From: Deltaproteobacteria bacterium
Lineage (GTDB): Bacteria; Desulfobacterota; Desulfovibrionia; Desulfovibrionales; Desulfovibrionaceae
DNA: 5,287 bases
Direction: 5' to 3'
Assembly: GCA_031253875.1 (NCBI GenBank)
Contig: JAIRVN010000176.1
Location: 1 to 5,287 of the forward strand
Shown: positions 1 to 5,287 of the stretch, piece after piece
How positions within the stretch are numbered: position 1 is the first letter of the stretch
How the letters are laid out: each line of letters opens with the position of its first letter
The notes under the pieces: model-generated
The model's database searches: none
What the model was told of the DNA's origin: nothing
Seen by the model: the letters and a program-made list of their open reading frames with translations, nothing else
Translations under genes and position numbers: made by a program

Positions 1-567
1 TTTTACCGCGACGGCCGGGGTGTGCCGCACAACGCCACGCGGGCCACGCTGTTGCTTTACGGCGCCGCCATGGACGGCAGGCAGGACGCCATGCAGGCCC
101 TGGAACAGATGGCCCCGAAGCATGCGCCTTTTTCCTTGTTCGGACAGCGCCTGGACAACACGGAGCGTACGGCCATGCGCAAGGCGCTTTTGGCGGCTAA
201 GGCCTCTCTCGTGCGGGAGGAAGATACATACGCCTGCGATATTTACCGGGTAGCGGAAACCGTGCCGGGCGCCTCGGAACTTGCCGCCTGCTACGGCCCG
301 CAAAACGCCGAAAAAGCCGCGCCGCTGGGTTTTATCAAAATAGACTACCCGGCGCCGGATGCGGCGCATGCGCAAAAAGTCCGCGACATGGTCGAAAAGC
401 GTTTCGGTCGTCCGACTGCCTCGGAAAGCGCGAACAGCCATCTGTGGAACCTGGGAACGGTGATCGTTGCTACGCAATATGCGCCGGAATTGAAACAGAT
501 GGCCTTGATGTATATGGTGCCCAGAGTATATTACCTGACCAGGCAAAGCCGCGCCGAAGCACAGTAG
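1..567 (+). CDS. Sel1-like repeat protein, C-terminal part (5' end outside window)
   Basis: The frame is open from base 1 to the TAG at 565-567, giving 188 visible residues; the true start lies upstream. Visible residues 1-35 match one Sel1-like repeat position by position: Tyr2, Gly5, Gly7-Val8, Asn11 in the Asp position, Arg14-Ala15, Ala22-Ala23, Gly26, Ala30 and Leu34. Such repeats form paired helices that bind partner proteins. A single repeat at the very edge suggests that it is the last of several. The following 150 residues match no family I recognise. Residues about 110-180 have a 'GFIKIDYP ... FGRP ... W-N-L-G ... VI' pattern and many hydrophobic and aromatic residues near the end, reminiscent of small secreted domains, but I cannot name one. 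The N-terminus is missing, so a signal peptide cannot be judged. The next gene starts 29 bases downstream on the same strand, so co-transcription is possible. Function unknown. Confidence 0.8.
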   Translation, partial: FYRDGRGVPHNATRATLLLYGAAMDGRQDAMQALEQMAPKHAPFSLFGQRLDNTERTAMRKALLAAKASLVREEDTYACDIYRVAETVPGASELAACYGPQNAEKAAPLGFIKIDYPAPDAAHAQKVRDMVEKRFGRPTASESANSHLWNLGTVIVATQYAPELKQMALMYMVPRVYYLTRQSRAEAQ

Positions 568-584
568 GAGTGGCTTTCTTCACG

Positions 585-590
585 AAGGAG
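585..590 (+). promoter_or_regulatory. Ribosome binding site for the DUF39 gene
   Basis: AAGGAG lies six bases before the GTG at 597. It is a strong Shine-Dalgarno match and decides the start. The frame is open upstream as far as an ATG at 444, but that stretch overlaps the preceding gene and lacks the family's sequence. The family's usual N-terminus, roughly 'KSIAEINERI', begins directly after this GTG. Confidence 0.75.
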
Positions 591-596
591 CGGACA

Positions 597-1751
597 GTGA
601 AAAGCATTGCGGAAATCAACGAGCGCATAAAAAAAGGCAAAGCCGTGATCCTGAATGCCGCGGAAATGGTGGAAACCGTTCGTCGTCTGGGCAAGGAAAA
701 GGCTGCTCAAGAGGTGGATGTGGTGACCACAGGCACCTTTTCGCCCATGTGCTCTTCGGGTCTGCTTTTCAATATCGGCCAGCCGGAGCCGCCACTGATC
801 AAGACAGCCAAGGTCTGGTTGAACAAGGTGCCCTGCTGTGCGGGTCTTGCGGCGGTGGACGGTTTTTTGGGCGCGACCGAACCGGAAGAGGATTGTCCGT
901 TGAACAAGGTGCATCCCGGCCAATTCAAGTACGGCGGCGGCCATGTGATCGAGGAACTCGCGCGGGGCAAAAGCGTGTATCTCTACGCCGAAGCCTATGG
1001 CACGGACTGTTACCCCAGACGTTCGCTGGAGCGCCAGATCACGCTTGCGGAGCTGCCGCACGCCGAACTGTTCAATCCGCGCAACTGCTACCAGAACTAT
1101 AACGCGGCCGTGAACCTCACCAGCCGCACTGTCTATACCTATATGGGACCCTTACGGCCGAAGTGCCGTAACCTCAACTACGCCACGGCCGGACGGCTTT
1201 CTCCGCTGTTTAACGACCCCTTTTTCAGGACCATCGGCCTTGGGACGCGGATTTTCCTGGGAGGCGGCATCGGCTATGTGATAGGCGCGGGCACCCAGCA
1301 CAACCCCAGGCCCAAACGCAACGAACGCGGCCTGCCGCTTACGGCTGCGGGTACGCTTATGCTCAAGGGCGATCTTAAACGGATGAATCCGCGGTATATA
1401 CGCGGCCTGTCGCTTATCGGCTACGGCTGTTCACTGGCGGTGGGCGTGGGCATTCCCATTCCCGTCCTGGATGCGGACATGGCTTGGTTCACCGGGGTGG
1501 ATGACTGCGACATTCTCATGCCGGTCAAGGATTACGGACACGATTACCCGAATGGCGTCAACCGCATCCTGCAGCACGTCAGCTTCGAGGAACTCAAAAG
1601 CGGCGAGGCCAGGCTCCTGGATGCGCGTGTGGAAACAGTGCCTCTGACCAGCCTGAGCCTGTCCCTGGAAATTGCCGATACCTTGAAAAAATGGATAGAG
1701 GAAGGCACGTTCCTGCTCACGGAGCCGGTGGAGGCCATTGCATCGGCCTAA
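597..1751 (+). CDS. Homocysteine biosynthesis protein, DUF39/HcyBio family (putative aspartate-semialdehyde sulfurtransferase)
   Basis: This 384-residue protein starts at a GTG behind a good ribosome binding site. It matches the DUF39 (HcyBio) family over its full length. Characterised methanogen members help convert L-aspartate semialdehyde and sulfide to homocysteine in the cytoplasm, bypassing O-acylhomoserine, and so feed methionine synthesis. Two cysteines important in the methanogen enzymes have clear counterparts here: Cys52 in the 'GTFSPMCSSG' segment and Cys138 in 'GTDCYPR'. Further family-like segments are 'FNPRNCYQNYNAAVN' (159-173), 'LGGGIGYVIGAGTQHNP' (221-237) and 'GYGCSLAVGVGIPIPVLD' (275-292). 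Additional cysteines are at 80, 81, 100, 164, 190 and 278. The protein ends where the core domain ends and has no C-terminal CBS pair, unlike many methanogen homologues. The NIL/ferredoxin partner often linked to this family is not next to it. The family call is firm; the exact reaction in this organism is inferred. Confidence 0.92.
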   Translation: MKSIAEINERIKKGKAVILNAAEMVETVRRLGKEKAAQEVDVVTTGTFSPMCSSGLLFNIGQPEPPLIKTAKVWLNKVPCCAGLAAVDGFLGATEPEEDCPLNKVHPGQFKYGGGHVIEELARGKSVYLYAEAYGTDCYPRRSLERQITLAELPHAELFNPRNCYQNYNAAVNLTSRTVYTYMGPLRPKCRNLNYATAGRLSPLFNDPFFRTIGLGTRIFLGGGIGYVIGAGTQHNPRPKRNERGLPLTAAGTLMLKGDLKRMNPRYIRGLSLIGYGCSLAVGVGIPIPVLDADMAWFTGVDDCDILMPVKDYGHDYPNGVNRILQHVSFEELKSGEARLLDARVETVPLTSLSLSLEIADTLKKWIEEGTFLLTEPVEAIASA

Positions 1752-1773
1752 GTGATTTCACTGCAAAAATGCC

Positions 1774-1848
1774 ATGCTGACCATAACCGTACTGGTTGAG
1801 AACGAAACGAGCTCCGAAAATCTGGCCTGTGAGCATGGGCTTTCGCTG
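1774..1848 (+). pseudogene. 5' remnant of an MBL-fold metallohydrolase gene
   Basis: An ATG 22 bases after the DUF39 stop opens a frame whose first 25 residues, including 'TITVLVEN' and 'CEHGLSL', read like the N-terminus of MBL-fold hydrolases of the COG1237 type. In that family this stretch is normally followed by a 'YIET'-like strand and then a metal-binding His-x-His region. Here the likeness stops after Leu25. The frame then runs into the antisense of carA and ends at 2061 with nothing family-like. No convincing ribosome binding site precedes the ATG. I read it as the front end of a once-complete downstream neighbour of the DUF39 gene, cut off by a deletion or rearrangement whose edge lies near 1849, about 15 bases from the carA stop. 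The match is short and from memory, so chance similarity is possible. Confidence 0.5.
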
Positions 1849-1863
1849 ACCACTCTTTGGCAT

Positions 1864-2991
1864 TCATATCCCTACAGCTTCCCGCACCATCTGGCGGAAA
1901 CGCCCGAAAAAATACCTGTTTTCGTACGGACCAGGTTCGGCTGCCGGATAGTACTGCACGGCCATGACGGGTCTGGTTGTATGTTCAAAGCCTTCCAGCG
2001 CGCCATCGTTCAGGTTGACGTGGCTGGCCTCAAGTCCGGAAGCTGTGGAAATGTCCACTGAAAAGCCGTGACGTTGCAAAGAAATTTCCACATGCCCGGT
2101 AGCAAGATCCTTGACCGGATGGTTCGAGCCGTGGTGGCCGAATTTGAGCTTTTCGACGCTGCCGCCGAATGCCTTGCCGAGTATCTGGGATCCGAGGCAG
2201 ACGCCTGCTGTGGGATAGCGCGCCGTGAGCGTTGCGGCGCATGCCGCAAGTTCGGTCAGCGCCGCCGGGTCGCCGGGGCCGCTGGAGAAAAATACGGCCT
2301 GACCGTCTGTGGCCTCGACCTGCGCAGGCGTAAACGAGGGCGGAACCACAAGCATATCGAAGCCCTGTTTCGCCAGCAGACGCAGCATCCCCCATGTGGC
2401 GCCAAGGTCATACACCACAAGGCGCGGCCCTTTGCCGGGCCAGGCGTAGCTGCCGTCCTTTTCCAGCGTGACAGGCACGGGTTTGCCTTCCCAGCGGTAC
2501 GACCCGGCGGGCGCAACTCTGCTCGCGAGATTTTGCCCCGTCATGGCTGGCAGGACTTGAGCGCGCGCACGCAGGCTTTCCACATCGCGCCCGCTCGTGG
2601 AAATCACCCCGCGCATCGCGCCATGAGTGCGTATATGGAGCGTCAGCGCCCGCGTATCCAGATCGGTAATGGCCGGAACGCCGTTGCGGATGAGAAAATC
2701 CGGCAGGCTTTCCCGCGCGCGCCAGTTTGAAGGCTCCTTGCAGCATTCTTTGACCAGCAACGCGGACAGGTGCAGTCCGGAAGACTCCATATCTTCTTCG
2801 TTGACGCCGCAATTGCCGATCAGCGGGTAGCTCATGCACACCATCTGCCCGGCATAGGAAGGATCGGTCAATAGCTCCTGATAGCCGACCATGCCGGTGT
2901 TGAAGATAACTTCGCCCTCGGCTTCGCACGGCCCGGTTACACTATGGCCTTCCAGGCTGAAACCGTCTTCCAGTACAAGCAGCGCTTTCAT
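1864..2991 (-). CDS. carA: Carbamoyl phosphate synthase small subunit with a degenerate glutaminase site
   Basis: This 375-residue protein has normal CarA length (E. coli about 382). CarA normally hydrolyses glutamine and passes ammonia through a tunnel to CarB. The start is the ATG at 2991-2989, with an AAAGGA site five bases before it; it gives the usual '[10 protein letters not shown]' N-terminus. The N-terminal CarA domain (about 1-150) is well conserved, with 'GEVIFNTGM', 'LTDPSYAGQ', 'YPLIGN', 'DTRALT' and 'HGAMRG'. The class I amidotransferase domain (about 190-372) keeps 'SGPGDP' (237-242), Cys265 in 'GVCLGSQ', 'KFGHHG' and His308. However, the catalytic His (E. coli 353) is Tyr348 and the catalytic Glu (E. 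coli 355) is Ala350, the motif reading '[10 protein letters not shown]'. Ser268 replaces the His of 'CLGHQ', Arg307 the Asn of 'QNHGF', Ser237 the Asn of 'SNGPGDP', and 'GATWGMLR' replaces 'G-x-K-x-N-I-L-R'. The frame has no stop or shift, so it is not an ordinary pseudogene. It follows carB in the probable operon. Confidence 0.95.
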   Translation of the reverse strand: MKALLVLEDGFSLEGHSVTGPCEAEGEVIFNTGMVGYQELLTDPSYAGQMVCMSYPLIGNCGVNEEDMESSGLHLSALLVKECCKEPSNWRARESLPDFLIRNGVPAITDLDTRALTLHIRTHGAMRGVISTSGRDVESLRARAQVLPAMTGQNLASRVAPAGSYRWEGKPVPVTLEKDGSYAWPGKGPRLVVYDLGATWGMLRLLAKQGFDMLVVPPSFTPAQVEATDGQAVFFSSGPGDPAALTELAACAATLTARYPTAGVCLGSQILGKAFGGSVEKLKFGHHGSNHPVKDLATGHVEISLQRHGFSVDISTASGLEASHVNLNDGALEGFEHTTRPVMAVQYYPAAEPGPYENRYFFGRFRQMVREAVGI

Positions 2992-2996
2992 GGTGA

Positions 2997-3002
2997 TCCT
3001 TT
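2997..3002 (-). promoter_or_regulatory. Ribosome binding site for carA
   Basis: Read on the - strand, AAAGGA lies five bases before the ATG at 2991-2989, inside the 31-base gap after the carB stop. It supports this start over the longer frame reaching 3072, which would overlap the end of carB and add 27 residues unlike CarA. Confidence 0.75.
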
Positions 3003-3022
3003 CAGAACTTTGTATATGAGCA

Positions 3023-5287
3023 TTACCGTCTTGAATAATATTCCTGCAAACTTTCGACCCAGACGCCCGCACGCGCGGAGCGGATGGCTCTGGCGCTGGC
3101 TTTGGCCGCAGCCAATGTGGTGCAGTACGGGATGCCGCAGGTCAGAGCGCCGCGCCGTATTTCCTTGGAGTCGTGCGCGGTAAGTTTGCCGGAGGCTGTA
3201 TTGACCACCAGGGCGATTTCCTTGTTTTTGATCAGATCCACAATATTCGGGCGGCCTTCATACACCTTGAAGACAGTCTCGACTTCCAGTCCCTCGGCCT
3301 TCAGAAGTTTGGCAGTTCCGGCGGTGGCGAGCAGGAAAAAGCCAAGCTCGGCGAATTTGCGCGCCACATCCGGCAATTCGGGCTTGTCCCGATCATTGAC
3401 CGACAAGAAGACCTTGCCGCCAAGGGGCAGGCGCTGTCCGGCCGCGAGTTGGCTTTTGAGAAAGGCTTCTTCGAAGTTTTTGCCCATCCCCATGACTTCG
3501 CCGGTCGAACGCATTTCCGGTCCGAGGATGACGTCAACGCCGGGGAAACGGTTGAAAGGGAAGACGGCTTCCTTCACGCAGACGAAGCCGCCGCGTTTCA
3601 TGCTCCAGGGGTCGAGTTCCGAGAGTTTTTTGCCCAGCATCACCTGGGTGGCAAGATAGGGCAGGGGCACGCCCGTGGCTTTGGCCACGAAGGGAGCGGT
3701 GCGCGAGGCGCGCGGGTTGACTTCCAGAATATACACGTCTCCGCCTTTAATGGCGAACTGGATGTTCATGAGTCCCACCACGCGCAGTTCGCGGGCCAGG
3801 GCTTCGGCCTGCACGGCTATTTCCGCCACGTGGTCGTAGGAAAGCGAATGGGGAGGAAGGGTACAGGCCGAATCGCCGGAATGGATGCCCGCTTCTTCGA
3901 TATGTTCCATGATGCCGGCGATATAGACTTCCTCACCGTCGGAAAGGGCGTCCACATCCACTTCAACGGCATGCTCAAGGAACTTGTCAATGAGAATGGG
4001 GTGCTCAAGTCTGGTTTTGCCTACTGTGGCGCGGAAATATTCCCCCAATTCGTCGGCGTCGTAGACTACGGCCATGGCTCTGCCGCCCAAGACATAGCTG
4101 GGGCGGACAACAACGGGGTAGCCGATGCTCTGGGCTGCCGCAGCGGCTTCGGCCAGATTCATGGCTGTGCCGTTGGGGGGTTGGCGCAGTTTGAGTTTTT
4201 TGAGCAAGGCCTGGAAGCGTTCTCGGTCTTCAGCACGGTCAATGGCGTCGGGAGAAGTGCCGATAATGGGCACACCGGCGCGCATAAGCGCCGTAGCCAA
4301 GTTCAGTGGGGTCTGCCCGCCGAATTGCACGATGACGCCGAAAGGCTTTTCCTTTTCCACAATATGTATGACGTCTTCAAAGGTCAGCGGCTCGAAATAC
4401 AGGCGATCCGAGGTATCGTAGTCAGTGGACACGGTTTCGGGGTTAGAGTTGATCATGATGGCCTGCACGCCGGCGTCCTTCAAGGCGAAGGACGCATGGC
4501 AGCAGCAGTAATCGAACTCGATGCCCTGGCCGATGCGGTTTGGCCCGCCGCCGAGGATGATGACCTTCTTGACGTCGGAGGTTGGCGCCTCCCGGCCTGT
4601 TTCATAGGTGGAATAAAAGTACGGGGTGTGCGCTTTGAACTCTCCGGCGCAAGTATCCACCAGACAATAGGCGGGGGTGATGCCGAGCAGCGTGCGCAGA
4701 CGTTTGATGTCGCTTTCCGGACGTTTCCACATGTCCCCGAGCTGGCGGTCGGAAAAACCGTACTGCTTGGCCCGCAGCAACACTTCGCGCAGTTCCGGAT
4801 TGGAGGGGGTCATGTCATTGGCCACGCCGAAATCGAGAATGGCCTTTTCCATATCCACGATCTCTTTAAATTGCCTGATGAACCAGGGATCCATCATGGT
4901 CGCTTCGCAGATTTCCGCTTCGGTGAAGCCGCTGAGCAAGGCGTGGCGTATGGTGAAGATGCGGCGGGAGTTCGGCATGCGCAGACTGCGCAGGATTTCC
5001 TCGCGTTCCGCCAGAGGCTCGCGGTACGAGGTACCGAAGCCTGCGGAGCCGATTTCCATGGAACGCAAGCCTTTCTGAAGAGCTTCTTTGAAGGTGCGGC
5101 CGATGGACATGGCTTCGCCCACGCTCCTCATGGCGGTGGTCAGTTCGTCTTTCGCGCCGGGGAATTTCTCAAAGGTGAAACGGGGAATTTTCAGCACCAC
5201 GTAGTCAATGGCGGGTTCAAAGGCGGCAGAAGTTTCGCGGGTGATATCGTTGCGCAGTTCGTCCAGTGTATAACCGATGGCGAGCTT
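3023..5287 (-). CDS. carB: Carbamoyl phosphate synthase large subunit (C-terminal 754 residues, 5' end outside window)
   Basis: CarB makes carbamoyl phosphate from bicarbonate, ammonia and two ATP, for pyrimidines and arginine. Alignment by eye with E. coli CarB gives a constant offset of about 319 residues near the C-terminus, so the whole protein should be about 1073 residues and roughly 319 codons lie beyond the window. Numbered from the first visible residue, 1-85 end the carboxyphosphate ATP-grasp domain ('[10 protein letters not shown]', 'SIGRT'). About 86-235 is the oligomerisation domain. About 240-615 is the carbamoyl-phosphate ATP-grasp domain, with '[16 protein letters not shown]' (245-260), '[12 protein letters not shown]' and 'EVNPRASRT' (522-530, including the metal-binding Glu and Asn). 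About 616-754 is the MGS-like allosteric domain. The nucleotide-binding residues matching E. coli Thr974, Thr977, Lys993, Asn1015 and Thr1016 are kept, suggesting UMP control. Thr1017 is Ala698 and the ornithine contact Asp1041 is Cys722. It ends with TAA 31 bases before carA and lies upstream of it. Confidence 0.98.
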   Translation of the reverse strand, partial: KLAIGYTLDELRNDITRETSAAFEPAIDYVVLKIPRFTFEKFPGAKDELTTAMRSVGEAMSIGRTFKEALQKGLRSMEIGSAGFGTSYREPLAEREEILRSLRMPNSRRIFTIRHALLSGFTEAEICEATMMDPWFIRQFKEIVDMEKAILDFGVANDMTPSNPELREVLLRAKQYGFSDRQLGDMWKRPESDIKRLRTLLGITPAYCLVDTCAGEFKAHTPYFYSTYETGREAPTSDVKKVIILGGGPNRIGQGIEFDYCCCHASFALKDAGVQAIMINSNPETVSTDYDTSDRLYFEPLTFEDVIHIVEKEKPFGVIVQFGGQTPLNLATALMRAGVPIIGTSPDAIDRAEDRERFQALLKKLKLRQPPNGTAMNLAEAAAAAQSIGYPVVVRPSYVLGGRAMAVVYDADELGEYFRATVGKTRLEHPILIDKFLEHAVEVDVDALSDGEEVYIAGIMEHIEEAGIHSGDSACTLPPHSLSYDHVAEIAVQAEALARELRVVGLMNIQFAIKGGDVYILEVNPRASRTAPFVAKATGVPLPYLATQVMLGKKLSELDPWSMKRGGFVCVKEAVFPFNRFPGVDVILGPEMRSTGEVMGMGKNFEEAFLKSQLAAGQRLPLGGKVFLSVNDRDKPELPDVARKFAELGFFLLATAGTAKLLKAEGLEVETVFKVYEGRPNIVDLIKNKEIALVVNTASGKLTAHDSKEIRRGALTCGIPYCTTLAAAKASARAIRSARAGVWVESLQEYYSRR

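Noticed and set aside
444..596. Upstream extension of the DUF39 frame to an ATG at 444
   Set aside because: It overlaps the end of the Sel1-repeat gene and is unlike the family. The GTG at 597 has a strong ribosome binding site and fits the family's N-terminus.
531..1061. 176-codon open frame on the - strand across the DUF39 gene
   Set aside because: It lies antisense to a confidently identified gene and its translation has no recognisable features. Long antisense frames are expected at this GC content.
1751..1762. Small palindrome AGTGA-TT-TCACT directly after the DUF39 stop
   Set aside because: A five-base stem with a two-base loop and no following T run is too weak to call a terminator or operator.
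1772..1838. Inverted repeat CCATGCT / AGCATGG in the convergent gap, followed on the - strand by a five-T run; possible carBA terminator
   Set aside because: The stem is only seven base pairs and the loop is about 53 bases, which is unlike an intrinsic terminator. The arms also fall inside the apparent MBL remnant.
2068..2730. 220-codon open frame on the + strand inside carA
   Set aside because: It is antisense to the intact carA frame. The translation is rich in Arg, Ala and Gly without domain signatures.
2992..3072. Upstream extension of carA by 27 residues to 3072
   Set aside because: It would overlap the carB end by 50 bases and adds residues unlike CarA. The ATG at 2991 has a good ribosome binding site and gives the standard N-terminus.
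3084..3659. 191-codon open frame on the + strand inside carB
   Set aside because: It is a shadow of the carB coding frame, with low-complexity Ser/Arg/Pro content and no family likeness.

Overview
The window looks like chromosomal core metabolism of a moderately GC-rich bacterium. It most resembles a sulfate-reducing member of the Desulfovibrionaceae. The main reason is a DUF39/HcyBio homocysteine-biosynthesis protein, a family concentrated in methanogens and in sulfate- or sulfide-linked anaerobes. The CarA and CarB sequences, as I recall the family, fit that placement. The lineage is inferred, not proven. I see no tRNA, rRNA, CRISPR array or insertion sequence.

Layout: the left third reads on the + strand. 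It holds the C-terminal part of a Sel1-like-repeat protein (1-567), then a complete DUF39 protein (597-1751) that probably makes homocysteine from aspartate semialdehyde and sulfide. Just after it, 1774-1848 encodes what looks like the first 25 residues of an MBL-fold hydrolase whose remainder is gone. The right two thirds read on the - strand and meet the left block tail to tail: carB (5287-3023, 5' end outside the window), then carA (2991-1864), 31 bases apart. Together they encode carbamoyl phosphate synthetase for pyrimidine and arginine synthesis. The order carB-carA is the reverse of the usual carA-carB.

The most notable point is carA. The frame is intact and the overall fold signatures are present. 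The nucleophile Cys265 is kept, but the catalytic His is Tyr348 and the catalytic Glu is Ala350. Several other normally near-invariant residues around the glutamine site are also changed. The visible synthase domains of CarB look intact. This predicts a carbamoyl phosphate synthetase that has lost, or strongly altered, glutamine hydrolysis and may depend on free ammonia. The MBL remnant ends about 15 bases from the carA stop, so the meeting point of the two blocks is a likely rearrangement scar.
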